This document shows, one piece after another, positions 15,846 through 25,625 of a DNA stretch of 64,000 nt (position 1 is the stretch's first letter; each line of letters opens with the position of its first letter). The position numbers and the translations under genes were made by a program. Location of the stretch: assembly GCA_945875845.1 (NCBI GenBank), contig CAMCMB010000021.1:1-64000 (forward strand). Direction: 5' to 3'. The notes beneath the pieces are model-generated. The model saw only the letters and a list, made by a program, of their open reading frames with translations. It made no database searches and was not told the DNA's origin. Source of the stretch: Pirellula staleyi DSM 6068 (lineage in GTDB: Bacteria; Planctomycetota; Planctomycetia; Pirellulales; Pirellulaceae).

Positions 15846-16753
15846 CACCATTCTCCTTGAACGTTTGCAAAACCACGCAAGACACTAGTATCAGTCGCGG
15901 CGATGCTTTGCTTGATCGCCACTCCGTTGTTAATTACGGTGTAGGTTCGGTCGCTTTCAAAGTCGGCAACGCCTCGTTCGGCTGCCAACAATTGTGCTCT
16001 GGTCGATCCCGTCCATGGACGCCCTCGCGCTGCCTTGAATCCGATGGTTGTACAGTTGCGGCTCTACAAAATCGCTTCTTGACATTGCTCGGGGCGGCTT
16101 GTCCCCTCGAATTCATTTCGAGGGCGTACTTGACGAGACCGGAGCATCCAACCGTTCGGTTCGGCTAGACTTTGATTGCTAGGAAACTACTTCCCGACAG
16201 GCGACTTAGATCGACTGGTCAAGAAGCATTGAATAGGAAAAGTGAGTAGGTCGGGTAATTTACAGCAGTTGTTTAAGAATGCGAGATTGACTGTGCTGCC
16301 TGTAGCGATTGTGCCTAGAAAAACACACGCTATTTCGTGCCGTTTTCATGGCTCCCGAACCAGCGAACGTTTGGCCAAACCAACGTTCGAGCGTCTCGTT
16401 TCACTTTGCAATAGTCGTGACTCCATGGGCGAGACGCCTCACTCATCTTTACCCGCATTTCAGGGCACGTTAGAAGTGGAATCCAAATGAATTTGCGTGA
16501 TTTCCGTGCGTTTTCTCCCCCTCGCCCCGCTTCGGGGAGAGGGGGTCGGGGGGTGAGCCCTGACTTGGTAGCCTCCGGTGCACTGTTTTGTTTGCGCTTC
16601 TGAAACGAGGCTAGGCATGGAATTCACGATCAAAATCCAATTTAAAACAGAGTGTAAACCCCTCACCCCCAGCCCCTCTCCCCGAGTACAGGGCGAGGGG
16701 AGCAAGATCAAAAGATGAGGCGAGACGCCCAAGCCACTAAGGACCGAACCGTT
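15846..16753. other. ~900-bp intergenic region between YTV gene and parB
   Basis: It should contain the YTV promoter near 15900, but no consensus was clear. Two GC-rich palindromic elements related to the one at 4460 are present at 16515-16560 (ctcgccccgcttcggggaga) and 16659-16704 (cccctcacccccagcccctc and on). The remaining sequence shows no credible gene on either strand. Confidence 0.5.
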
Positions 16754-17863
16754 CTACGCGGCCTTTCGCCTAAGGTCGTTCGCTAGCAATTGCCGCAGGC
16801 GATCGAACTCCTCAACACTTGTGAAGTGAATCGTAATTCGGCCACGTCCACGACTGGTTTGGCTGATGTCGACGCGCGTACCCAGCGTCATTTTCATCTC
16901 CTTTTCCAGAGACGCTAACTGGTCCGATTTCGACGCCTTGCGCCTTGGAATCGCGCCGAGGAACCCTTCTTCCGAAGCGGCTGATTCCGCAATCGCTTCG
17001 GCAACTTTGGACTCGGTTTCGCGAACGCTCCAGCCTTCTTCGCGAATCTTCTTGAGCATAGCCGCTTGCTCTTTAATGCTCCCGAGGCTCAGAAGTGCCT
17101 TGGCGTGGCCAGCCGATATCTCATCGCGTTGAACAGCATCCGTGATGGATTCGGGCAACTCGAGCAACCGCATCATATTGGCAATGGTACTGCGATCGAT
17201 CTTGAGCCTTTGAGCAAGTTCATCCTGCGTGCATTTGTGCTCGGTGATGTATCTCTTAAACGAAAGCGCCTTCTCGATGGCGTTTAGATCTTTCCGTTGC
17301 AGGTTTTCGATGATCGCCAGTTCCGCCACCAGTCGATCATCCGCGATCCGCACTTCGGCTCGAATCGTCGGAATTCCGGCGAATACGGTAGCACGCAATC
17401 GTCGTTCGCCACTGATTAACTGATATCGTTCCCCAACGCGTCGCACCAAGATAGGCTGCAGTTGCTTGTGCTCTTTGAGCGATTCGGCCAGCGACTCGAT
17501 TTCGGATTGGCTGAATTGGCGGCGAGGCTGGAATGGGTTTGCATCGATTTGTCCAACAGGGATATCGAGCGTCGTGGTCGACGACGTGTTTTGATTGCTT
17601 TGGCTTGAAGCGGTTGCAACGGGGAGCGAAATGGGGGAGATGCTGGATCGAGGATGCGCAGCTTGAGCCTCGCTTGACAATTGCCGGATTGCTTCGTTAC
17701 GTCCTGGGGACGCGTTAAGCGCTTCGCGGGTTTCCAACCCCACTTGCGAGTTGTGCGACGCGATTCCAATCTCTTTGGTGTTGGCATCGCTTGCCTGCCC
17801 CTCTTCCAGTTGCGTACCAAGCAGAGCAGCCAATCCGCGTCCGAGTCGTCGATCTTTAGTCAC
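16754..17863 (-). CDS. parB: Chromosome partitioning protein ParB
   Basis: ParB/Spo0J CTPase clamp that binds parS and recruits ParA. From the GTG at 17863, which has GGAGG about nine bases upstream, it is 369 aa, somewhat longer than usual because of a Ser/Asn-rich segment near residues 20-120. The family N-terminal TKDRRLGRGLAALLG is present. The nuclease-like core has IDANPFQPRRQFSQSEIESLAESL, then GERRLRATVFAG and ENLQRKDLNAIEKA. The HTH is RSTIANMMRLLELPE near residues 230-250, followed by the ISAGHAKALLSL region. The C-terminal dimerisation part is short and basic. The start overlaps the parA stop by 8 bases. No perfect parS was seen in the window. Confidence 0.96.
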   Translation of the reverse strand: MTKDRRLGRGLAALLGTQLEEGQASDANTKEIGIASHNSQVGLETREALNASPGRNEAIRQLSSEAQAAHPRSSISPISLPVATASSQSNQNTSSTTTLDIPVGQIDANPFQPRRQFSQSEIESLAESLKEHKQLQPILVRRVGERYQLISGERRLRATVFAGIPTIRAEVRIADDRLVAELAIIENLQRKDLNAIEKALSFKRYITEHKCTQDELAQRLKIDRSTIANMMRLLELPESITDAVQRDEISAGHAKALLSLGSIKEQAAMLKKIREEGWSVRETESKVAEAIAESAASEEGFLGAIPRRKASKSDQLASLEKEMKMTLGTRVDISQTSRGRGRITIHFTSVEEFDRLRQLLANDLRRKAA

Positions 17864-18602
17864 GTTCAAGTACCTCCATGCAAAGTTCAATGTATGCCCG
17901 CGTGCCTCTCGAACGAGGCGCGTAAGCCAGGACGCTTTGTCCATGGCTCGGTGCTTCGCTGATCGCGATGTCACGTGGAATCACTGTATCAAAAACAATA
18001 TCGCCAAAAAAATCCCGCACTTCGTTGTCCACCTCATGGGTTAACTCGAAGCGAGGGTCGTGCATCGTCAACAGAATCCCGCCAAACGTCAGGCGTCCGG
18101 GTTGTTTCTGCATCACGTCTCGAATGACATGAATCATCTGTGTTAAGCCTTCCATAGCAAAGTATTCGCACTGGATTGGCATGAGAACCTCGGTGCTTGA
18201 CGCCAAGGCCGCTTGGGTCAGTTCGCCGAGCGAGGGCGGACAATCGATGAAGACCGCGTCGTATCCACCCATTCCAGCTTCCAGGTGTTGCTTGAGCAAC
18301 GCCCCTTGCATGACATCCCCTTTGGCTAAGCGATCCACATCCTGAAAGGATCGGCAGCCCGGCATCAAGTAAAGATTGGGCTGGGCGGTTTCGAGGATGC
18401 TATCTCGGATCGGGGAATCGATCAGTAACGGATGACGTTGTGCAGGTTCATGCCCCAGTCCACTGGTTGCGTTGCATTGGGGGTCGAGGTCGATGACGAG
18501 GGTCTTATTCGAGGACTTTGCCATAGCCCAAGCCAAATTGATGGCTGTCGTGGTCTTGCCAACGCCACCTTTCTGGTTCGCTATGCAAAATACCCTGGCC
18601 AT
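17856..18602 (-). CDS. parA: Chromosome partitioning ATPase ParA (Soj)
   Basis: Deviant Walker-A ATPase for segregation. The motif KGGVGKTT is at residues 10-17, followed by VIDLDPQCNATSG (Walker A'), and YDAVFIDCPPSLG (Walker B) near 115. At 248 aa it is normal for the short, HTH-less Soj class. The region LAKGDVMQGALLKQHL and the C-terminal VIPRDIAISEAPSHGQSVLAYAPRSRG are typical. It is first in a parA-parB pair. The gene ends inside the start region of parB, so the two are translationally coupled. Confidence 0.97.
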   Translation of the reverse strand: MARVFCIANQKGGVGKTTTAINLAWAMAKSSNKTLVIDLDPQCNATSGLGHEPAQRHPLLIDSPIRDSILETAQPNLYLMPGCRSFQDVDRLAKGDVMQGALLKQHLEAGMGGYDAVFIDCPPSLGELTQAALASSTEVLMPIQCEYFAMEGLTQMIHVIRDVMQKQPGRLTFGGILLTMHDPRFELTHEVDNEVRDFFGDIVFDTVIPRDIAISEAPSHGQSVLAYAPRSRGTRAYIELCMEVLERD

Positions 18603-18895
18603 GAGAATTAAGTTTCGATGTGGGGAATGTTAAATTAGGAGGTTCAGGTGGGAGAATACGAAATTGCGTTCTCGCATGGAAATACCAGTTCCACGTTTCA
18701 CACGCGTTTGCAACGAAAAAAACGTTCGTCTCGCTCATCGGAATGGCCTGGCTCCACAGGTCCTAAGCCGGTCTCGAAAAAACGAACGAGCCCAATGGCG
18801 TTCAAGGGCTCAGTCACCCATCGTTTTGAACTGGCCAAAATTTTGGTATATTAAATCGAAGATCTTGGAAACCTTCCCTAACCAATCCTGCCAAA

Positions 18896-21193
18896 ATGCT
18901 TGTTCCACTAAAAACCAAAGCCTTACTCCGTCGGTCGATCCACACCGCACAATCTTTCGGAATTGCTGTGGGGCTCGCCACGACTCTTGCCTTTGCGTCT
19001 CTGTCCCACGGAGATGATGCAGCCAACAATGCTAGTTCTGCGGGGAACAAAGCCAAGCCAACCGACTGGTACCATTGGCGAGGGCCGCTTCAGAACGGGC
19101 ATTCCCTCGAAAAAGGATTGCCTGACACGTTCAGTGCTGCGGGAGAGAATCTTTTGTGGCGCAAAGAGGAATTTGCAACCCGAGCCACCCCCATCGTAAT
19201 GAATGGCAGACTGTACACCATTTGCCGCTCCAATCCGGACACCAACAAGGAAGCCGAGAAGACCGTCTGCGTGAATGCGGTTACCGGCGAACTGATTTGG
19301 GAAAGCATCCACAATATCTACCTGTCTGACGCACCCGCCGAACGCGTGGGTTGGGCCAGTGTCGTTGGCGATCCAGAAACCGACAAAGTATATATGCTTG
19401 GCCTCGGCTGCTTGTTTCAGTGCCTCGATGGAAAAACAGGCAAGATTCTTTGGGAAAAATCGATGCTCGAAGAATACGGAATGCTCTCAACCTACGGGGG
19501 CCGAACCAATTTCCCAGTTGTCTTCGAAGACATGATCATTGTCTCGGGCGTTATGACGGGCTGGGATCAATCGGCCGTTCCGGCGCACCGAATCCTCGCC
19601 TTGGACAAATCCACCGGTGCCCCGATTTGGATGACAAGCACTCGCGCCCGTCCTGAAGATACCACATACAGCACTCCCGTCTTTACGGTTCTCAACGGCC
19701 AGGCCGCAATGGTTCTCGGTGCTGCCGATGGAGCCCTTTACGCAATGCAACCTCGAACCGGAAAAGTCATTTGGAAGTACCAAGCGTCGCCTCGTGGCTT
19801 AAATGTCACCCCATTGATTGAAAACGGAATCGTTTATTGTGGGCACGGGGAACAAAACGAGAACGACCGAACCGTTCTCGGGGCTGTCTTTGCCTTGGAT
19901 GGGAACACTACCGGTGACATTCCCATCGACAAGCTTCTTTGGAATATTCCCAAACGAACGACCTCTCGAAGCTCTCCAGTGAAGATTGGCAATCGTGTCT
20001 ACTTTGTCGATGACGGCGGTGCCATGTTTGGTGTTAACGCCAAAACGGGCGAAGTCGAGGTAGAAAAGAAACTAGGCAGAATCATGTTCGGCTCACTCGT
20101 TGTTTCAGAAGGAAAGATGTACATCGGCGAGAACAGCGGTGTGATCCATACGCTCAAGCCGACCGAAACCTCGATTGAATCGCTGGGCAAGACTGCCTTG
20201 CGAGGCAACGAAGTATTCGGTTCATTCGCTATCTCCAACGGTAGGATGTATTTGCCGACCACTACCGCTCTTTACTGCATCGGCAAGCCGGAAATCAAAG
20301 TGGACGCCGATCCAATGCCGGAATTGCCTGTTGAACCCAAGGTTACCGATAAGACCGTAGCTCATATTCAGGCCTGTCCCGTTGAAATGCTGCTCTCGCC
20401 AGGCCAAAAAGCCAAATTGCAAGTTCGAGCCTACAATGCTGCCGGTCAGTACTTGCGACTGCTGACGGACGCAACGATCACGATCGAAGGAGGGGGATCG
20501 GTCAGCGACGATCAGATTTTCACAGCACCTTCGGAAACAACAGGCTCAGCCTTCTACATCACCGCTACGTCCGGTGAATTGAAGAGCGTCGCTCGCGGAC
20601 GTGTCATTCCTGCTCTACCTTGGAAATTTGACTTCGAAGACAAGAAAGTTCCATTACACTGGATCGGGGCCGCCTACCGACACCTACCCTTCGAATTGCC
20701 TACTGGCGGTAACGGCTTGGTCAAGATCAGCACGATTCCTAAGGGGGTGCGCAGTCAAGCATTCCTAGGCAAACCCAACCTGCACGACTACACCGTGCAA
20801 GCGGAAGTCTATGCGACCGATACGAAAAACAAAGTCCCAACAACCAAGTTACCGGACATGGGAGTGGTCAATCAACGCTATACGCTAGCATTAGAAGGCT
20901 CGCAGAGGTTGCAGATTCGATCTTGGGTTTCGCTAGGTGAACAACGCTTTGCCAAAACCCTTCCTTTTGATTGGCAAGCAAACACGTGGTACACAATCAA
21001 GCTGCGAAGCGAAAACAAAGATGGCAAAGCATTGCTTCAAGGCAAAGTCTGGAAAACAGGTGAAGCGGAGCCGGAAGCATGGACCATCGAGGGCGAAGAT
21101 GCTTTGCCGAACACCGTTGGGAGCCCCGGACTGTTCGGAAACTCAACCGATGCAGAAATCTATATCGATAACGTCTCGGTGACCGCCAACTAA
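18896..21193 (+). CDS. Exported PQQ-type beta-propeller protein with C-terminal lectin-like domain
   Basis: The 765-residue protein has a signal peptide (RRSIHTAQSFGIAVGLATTLAFASLSHG). It continues with a PQQ-like propeller, residues ~45-470, built of blades such as DWYHWRGPLQNG, VCVNAVTGELIWE, CLDGKTGKILWEKS and MQPRTGKVIWKY, the W-docking pattern of quinoprotein propellers. Residues ~490-580 look like an immunoglobulin-type domain. Residues ~590-765 resemble a concanavalin-like/DUF1080-type jelly roll (YTLALEGSQRLQIRSWV, GSPGLFGNSTDAEIYIDNV). No quinone-binding catalytic residues could be assigned, so it is not called a dehydrogenase. Such proteins are common in planctomycetes. Confidence 0.85.
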   Translation: MLVPLKTKALLRRSIHTAQSFGIAVGLATTLAFASLSHGDDAANNASSAGNKAKPTDWYHWRGPLQNGHSLEKGLPDTFSAAGENLLWRKEEFATRATPIVMNGRLYTICRSNPDTNKEAEKTVCVNAVTGELIWESIHNIYLSDAPAERVGWASVVGDPETDKVYMLGLGCLFQCLDGKTGKILWEKSMLEEYGMLSTYGGRTNFPVVFEDMIIVSGVMTGWDQSAVPAHRILALDKSTGAPIWMTSTRARPEDTTYSTPVFTVLNGQAAMVLGAADGALYAMQPRTGKVIWKYQASPRGLNVTPLIENGIVYCGHGEQNENDRTVLGAVFALDGNTTGDIPIDKLLWNIPKRTTSRSSPVKIGNRVYFVDDGGAMFGVNAKTGEVEVEKKLGRIMFGSLVVSEGKMYIGENSGVIHTLKPTETSIESLGKTALRGNEVFGSFAISNGRMYLPTTTALYCIGKPEIKVDADPMPELPVEPKVTDKTVAHIQACPVEMLLSPGQKAKLQVRAYNAAGQYLRLLTDATITIEGGGSVSDDQIFTAPSETTGSAFYITATSGELKSVARGRVIPALPWKFDFEDKKVPLHWIGAAYRHLPFELPTGGNGLVKISTIPKGVRSQAFLGKPNLHDYTVQAEVYATDTKNKVPTTKLPDMGVVNQRYTLALEGSQRLQIRSWVSLGEQRFAKTLPFDWQANTWYTIKLRSENKDGKALLQGKVWKTGEAEPEAWTIEGEDALPNTVGSPGLFGNSTDAEIYIDNVSVTAN

Positions 21194-21200
21194 CGTTTGC

Positions 21201-21328
21201 GGCTAGGGCGAAGGCCAAATACCACTGGCATAAAGCCAGACGGCATGCAACGAAAATGCCCCTGGGTTTACCCCAGGGGATCGCTACCTTCATGCTATAG
21301 GAGAAGGTCAGATTCCACTGGCTTTTAA
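21201..21328. repeat. Dispersed copy of the 90-bp repeat
   Basis: One full unit with ggctagggcgaaggcc, accactggcataaagccaga, cggcatgca, the cccctgggtttaccccaggg hairpin, then catgctataggagaaggtc and a second partial unit end. It lies between convergent genes and matches the tandem array at 10749. Confidence 0.85.
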
Positions 21329-21350
21329 ACGTTTGCCATTTCGATTTCTT

Positions 21351-22811
21351 TTATCGCATACTGATTTGCAACAACTCAGGTACGATCTCGGTCGTTTCAA
21401 CCATTCCGAACAAAGTGAACGCATAAACGTCGGTGATCTGGACCATCAGTAATTCGCCTGCTTGCCGAACATTGCCGTCCCATACGACGATTCGGTCACA
21501 TCGAGTCCTGCCCGTCATCTGACGTAGGTCACCCGTTTGCCCCTTTCGAACCGACCATTTGCTTGGTCCCTCCACCAAAACTTCCACTTTTTGCCCCATG
21601 AATCGCAAATTGTCTTCTAGGGAAATCTTGTTTTGAACGTCGAGCAAGTCTAGGTTGCGACGGTGCTTGACCTCTTCGGGAACATCATCTTCGTAAATTT
21701 CGGCACCGCGTGTGCCTGGCCGGACGCTGTACTGGAATATGAAGCTGTTCTTGAATCGACAACGGCGAACCAGGTCCATTGTCATTTGGAACTCTTCCTC
21801 CGTCTCGCCACAGAAGCCGACGATGAAATCGCTCGAAACCGCAGCGCCTGGAATAATGTCATGGATTCGCTCCATCATATCGTAGTAATCCGCCGTCGTA
21901 TAACCACGCTTCATTCTCTTAAGTACGCTATCGCTGCCGCTTTGAGCGGGTACGTGCAGGTAAGGTGAACACTTCGGCAAATCGCGAACGGTCTCAAGTA
22001 GTTCGCGGGTCATGTCCTTGGGATAATTGGTAACAAACTTGATTCGCACGATCCCGTCAATCTCATGGAGTTGCCGCAATAAATCCGACATGCGAGTCGT
22101 CTTGTCGCCATCCGCATGACGGTAGGAATTGACGGTTTGACCAAGCAGTACAATTTCTTTGCATCCTTGGCTGGCCAGGACTTGGGCCTCGGCCAGAATC
22201 TGCGCTGGTGCACGCCCTTGTTCCGGACCTCGCGTCAGTGGGACGATGCAATACGTGCAAAATTTGTCGCAGCCGATTTGGATACGCAGGTACGCTTGAA
22301 AGGGCGTGGGTCGCATTTCTGGATCCCGAAGTGGATCAAAGGTTTCGTGCGATCGCTTGATGTCGTCGACGTTTCCGTCGCGTCGGGAAAGGCTGACTGC
22401 GAGTTGATGCTTCTCGCCCGCTCTGGCCCGCTCAATCATTTCGGGAATGCGATGCAATTGGCCAGGACCGACGACGAGGTCGACGAACGGAGTTCGATCG
22501 AAGATGGCCTTCTGATCTTTTTGGGCCATGCAGCCCATCACGCCCAAGATCTTGTCCGGATTCGCGAGTTTTAGCTGCTTGAGGTGAAATAGGTTGTGAT
22601 AGGCTTTTTCCTCGGCATGCTCGCGAACAGAACACGTATTGAAGAGGATCGCATCGGCATCTTCGGGTTTTGCGGTTAGAACGTATCCCGATTTGCGGAG
22701 CGATGCGACGACCATTTCGCTGTCAAGTACGTTCATCTGACAGCCCACTGTCTCGATATACAGGTGCTTCGTCGCAGGAGGCGCTGGGCTGGGAATCGGC
22801 AAATCCGACAT
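21351..22811 (-). CDS. miaB: tRNA-2-methylthio-N6-dimethylallyladenosine synthase MiaB
   Basis: Radical-SAM methylthiotransferase acting on i6A37 of tRNA. The order is UPF0004 (YIETVGCQMNVLDSE near residues 17-31, with FNTCSVREHAEEKA and GCMAQ giving the auxiliary cluster cysteines), radical SAM (CDKFCTYCIVPLTRG, the CxxxCxxC cluster) and a C-terminal TRAM domain (GQKVEVLVEGPSK). The 486-residue length is usual. The ATG at 22811 (MSDLPIP) is chosen over a GTG at 22862, because the latter adds unrelated residues. The MiaB-type GQTVNSY segment separates it from MtaB and RimO. Monocistronic. Confidence 0.95.
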   Translation of the reverse strand: MSDLPIPSPAPPATKHLYIETVGCQMNVLDSEMVVASLRKSGYVLTAKPEDADAILFNTCSVREHAEEKAYHNLFHLKQLKLANPDKILGVMGCMAQKDQKAIFDRTPFVDLVVGPGQLHRIPEMIERARAGEKHQLAVSLSRRDGNVDDIKRSHETFDPLRDPEMRPTPFQAYLRIQIGCDKFCTYCIVPLTRGPEQGRAPAQILAEAQVLASQGCKEIVLLGQTVNSYRHADGDKTTRMSDLLRQLHEIDGIVRIKFVTNYPKDMTRELLETVRDLPKCSPYLHVPAQSGSDSVLKRMKRGYTTADYYDMMERIHDIIPGAAVSSDFIVGFCGETEEEFQMTMDLVRRCRFKNSFIFQYSVRPGTRGAEIYEDDVPEEVKHRRNLDLLDVQNKISLEDNLRFMGQKVEVLVEGPSKWSVRKGQTGDLRQMTGRTRCDRIVVWDGNVRQAGELLMVQITDVYAFTLFGMVETTEIVPELLQISMR

Positions 22812-22951
22812 CGAAATCACTTTGGAAAAATACGGGATTGGTTGTTGGAAAGTAGCAGGCACACTCCGTGTGCCGTTCGCCGAAACCAGGCTGACGGCAC
22901 TTGGAAAGTGTCTGCTACTTTTGAAAATGAGGGCCTCCCTATCCTACCGGT

Positions 22952-25477
22952 TTACTTCAGCTTTAGAAGCCTAATCGATTCCTCAAGCAGGAACTTGGAA
23001 TCCATAAAGGGTTCGTAACCAATGTCTTGCCAGCGAATACGGTTGTTGGCATCGATCAAAAACGTTCCATGCAATGCCGTCCCCTCGAAATCATCAAAGC
23101 ATCGAAATTCCTTGAAAACATCGAGCTCGGGGTTCGCAATCAGAGGCACATTCATTTCTCCATCGTAGTTCTTGAGCCCCAATTGCAGTTTTGCAAGCGT
23201 TTCGGTACTGATGGCTGCGACCTCAATCCCGGCCTTTTGATACTGCTTTACCATGGGCGAAAACTCTTTGAGCTGTTCCGCGCAATGAACGCAGCCAAAC
23301 CCCAGGTACAAAATCAACACCAGCGGCTTTTGAGCAAAGTGTTTTGTCGATTTCAGTTCGCCGTCCGAACCGGGAGCGGACCAAACGGGAGCCTGCGACG
23401 GAGACCAACGAAAGGGTCCGAGAGAGTCCAAACTAGGCCGATCGCCAACGTCCGTTGGGGCCTCAGGCTTCGCTTTCCATTTCTCCTTCATCCCGAGCTG
23501 TGCAACGACAGGCACAATTCGTTCCAGCAATCCGAGATCTGCGTCCGCCCCGGCTGCAATCGGCGAAAGTGCTTCGATCATCTTCTTGCACCGTTCTTGA
23601 ACCTTGACGTCCTTAAGGTCGTTTTTCGAAGCGATCCAAATACCGGTGGCAAGCGGAATCAATTCATTTTTCCCCTCCTGGATCCGCTTTTCGATTCGAT
23701 CCAATGCTTTGTCTGGATATCCCGCTTCTGCTAGCCACTCCATGCGAACCATCGAGTTGATGATCGAACGGCACTCGTTCGAGCGCGCCAATGCCTCTTG
23801 GAATCGACCCTCATGCGCTGCCTGATAAGCAATCACTGCGGACTCAAACTGGCGAAGCTTTCCCAAACGATGTTCGATTTTTCTCAATGCAATTGCCGTT
23901 TCCCGCCGTTCCTTGGACCAATCCTTCATCTCGGATTCTGGGATATCCTTGCTAGGGACTTTTGCAATCGTTGGGTCATTCTCATCGCCGAATGGGTCGA
24001 CGCTTCGCTCATAGGCTTCGAGCAGTTTGGGTGGTCGGATTGGATTCACCTCGGGTTTGGTCTGTTCCTTTTCGAGGAGCAATCGCAATGCTTCATGCCC
24101 TTCGTTCACTTTCGTGCGCAGCGAGTTCATGTGCGAGTTCATTTCGCCATGAATTTCTTTGGCTTTAGCTGTGTTTCCCACGTTATATTCGGCGATTGTC
24201 ATCCAAGCTTTGTGCTCGTCTTGACGCAGTTCGTCGTCGGTTGGCTCGATGTACGCCGAGTTGGAAAGCTCAATGAGCTGAGGCCAAAGTTGATAACTTG
24301 TCAGAACACCTAATAAGCGTTCGCGCCCCAAGGAAGCGCTTCCGCGTCCGCTGAACTTGTTGTATTTTGGATGGCGAGGCAATTCGATCATATTCTTGGC
24401 TAAATCGGTCGCTTCGCGAACGCGACCGATAAAGATCAAATCGCGAATGAGCCATTCGTTGTTGTGAGCATAGTTATGGATTTGGTCAGGCATGACTTGA
24501 TCGCGCACCATATGTGCATGGTCGACACGTGCGGACGCTTCTTGCTGCCAAGCAGCGTCCGCGTAACGGTGTAGACGACTGTAAGTATGACCGGGCATGT
24601 GCCACATGTGAGCAATGCCAGGTGCGCTTTGGCCGCATTTCGCTGCCGCATCGAGGGCGAGCTTTTCTTTCCGACCGTCCCAAAGATGGATTCGGAAGTG
24701 GTGGGCTGGATGCCGTGGATTGGCTCGAAAGATCTCGCTCAGGAGGGCGTCGATCGCGGTGTAACTTTGAACCTCGCCGTTTTGCCAGTACTGCAGAGCT
24801 AACATTGCCTTGAGCTCGATATCCTCTGGGTAGTCGTTGGCGACTTGCTCAAGATCCGCGACGTACTTTTTGAGTCGATCTTTGTCGTCCTTCTTTCGCT
24901 TTTCATCGTCACGCTTTTTGGCCTGTTCTGCGGCTTTGTCCTTCGCCGCGTCCTCTTTTCCCTTCGCTGCGTCCTCTTTTGGTTTGGCAGACTCTTCGCC
25001 GGAAACCTTGATTCGATTGTTCCATGCCTCAATGAGTCGTTTTTCTTTATCGTTTGCCTTAGCGATTCGGCTCATAGCCTGTTCGATGAAGCCTCTGGAA
25101 CGCTTTGCATTCTCTGCGTTGGCTCGAGCCATACCCCAATAAAGAATCGGGCATTCGGCGTCGAACGCCGCTGCTTGCCGAAACGAACGCTCTGCTTCGA
25201 AATACCAGAAGCCATGAAGCTGGACGATCCCTTGATCGAAAAACCGCTGGGCCATTGGGTTTTTGGTCGAGATTTCCCAATGCACGTTTCCCATTCCATT
25301 CATCAGGTATGCCGCTTGACGCGGACCCTCGTTGAATGCGTCCGCGTGAACGGAGTGGCCGGGTTGAGCATCACGGTTATCCGAGTCCGCCGGGTGATCT
25401 GCAAACGCGGGGACGGAGACGAGGGATTGCGTTAAAACCAAACCGAGCAAATTGCGTATTCGTTTGAAGTCTGTCAT
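22952..25477 (-). CDS. TPR-containing protein with C-terminal redoxin (thioredoxin-fold) domain
   Basis: An 841-residue protein with a signal peptide ending near AFA. Residues ~60-150 and ~240-460 are helical repeats of TPR type (FFDQGIVQLHGFWYFEAERSFRQAAAFD, HHFRIHLWDGRKEKLALDAA). A charged Lys/Asp/Glu segment, residues ~175-215, looks like a coiled coil or linker. The end, from about residue 695, is an AhpC-TSA/redoxin domain with GFGCVHCAEQ (CxxC near 728-731) and FRCFDDFEGTALHGTFLID. Possible roles are peroxide reduction or disulfide exchange outside the cytoplasm; neither can be settled from sequence. The repeats suggest partner binding. Monocistronic. Confidence 0.8.
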   Translation of the reverse strand: MTDFKRIRNLLGLVLTQSLVSVPAFADHPADSDNRDAQPGHSVHADAFNEGPRQAAYLMNGMGNVHWEISTKNPMAQRFFDQGIVQLHGFWYFEAERSFRQAAAFDAECPILYWGMARANAENAKRSRGFIEQAMSRIAKANDKEKRLIEAWNNRIKVSGEESAKPKEDAAKGKEDAAKDKAAEQAKKRDDEKRKKDDKDRLKKYVADLEQVANDYPEDIELKAMLALQYWQNGEVQSYTAIDALLSEIFRANPRHPAHHFRIHLWDGRKEKLALDAAAKCGQSAPGIAHMWHMPGHTYSRLHRYADAAWQQEASARVDHAHMVRDQVMPDQIHNYAHNNEWLIRDLIFIGRVREATDLAKNMIELPRHPKYNKFSGRGSASLGRERLLGVLTSYQLWPQLIELSNSAYIEPTDDELRQDEHKAWMTIAEYNVGNTAKAKEIHGEMNSHMNSLRTKVNEGHEALRLLLEKEQTKPEVNPIRPPKLLEAYERSVDPFGDENDPTIAKVPSKDIPESEMKDWSKERRETAIALRKIEHRLGKLRQFESAVIAYQAAHEGRFQEALARSNECRSIINSMVRMEWLAEAGYPDKALDRIEKRIQEGKNELIPLATGIWIASKNDLKDVKVQERCKKMIEALSPIAAGADADLGLLERIVPVVAQLGMKEKWKAKPEAPTDVGDRPSLDSLGPFRWSPSQAPVWSAPGSDGELKSTKHFAQKPLVLILYLGFGCVHCAEQLKEFSPMVKQYQKAGIEVAAISTETLAKLQLGLKNYDGEMNVPLIANPELDVFKEFRCFDDFEGTALHGTFLIDANNRIRWQDIGYEPFMDSKFLLEESIRLLKLK

Positions 25478-25625
25478 CAGGATATCGTGGGTAGGTGGGA
25501 GCCCAAAGCATGGCAGGGAATCACCATTGTAGCCAAGTCCGTGAAAACGAGCCGCGCAGAAAAACCCTATCCTGCTAAAATGAACTGAATTCGAGCAGTA
25601 AACCCATCCACGAGGCGAAAATTTC

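Noticed and set aside
18688-18703. parS-like sequence upstream of parA
   Set aside because: gttccacgtttcaca keeps only part of the palindromic parS consensus and is not symmetric, so I do not call it.
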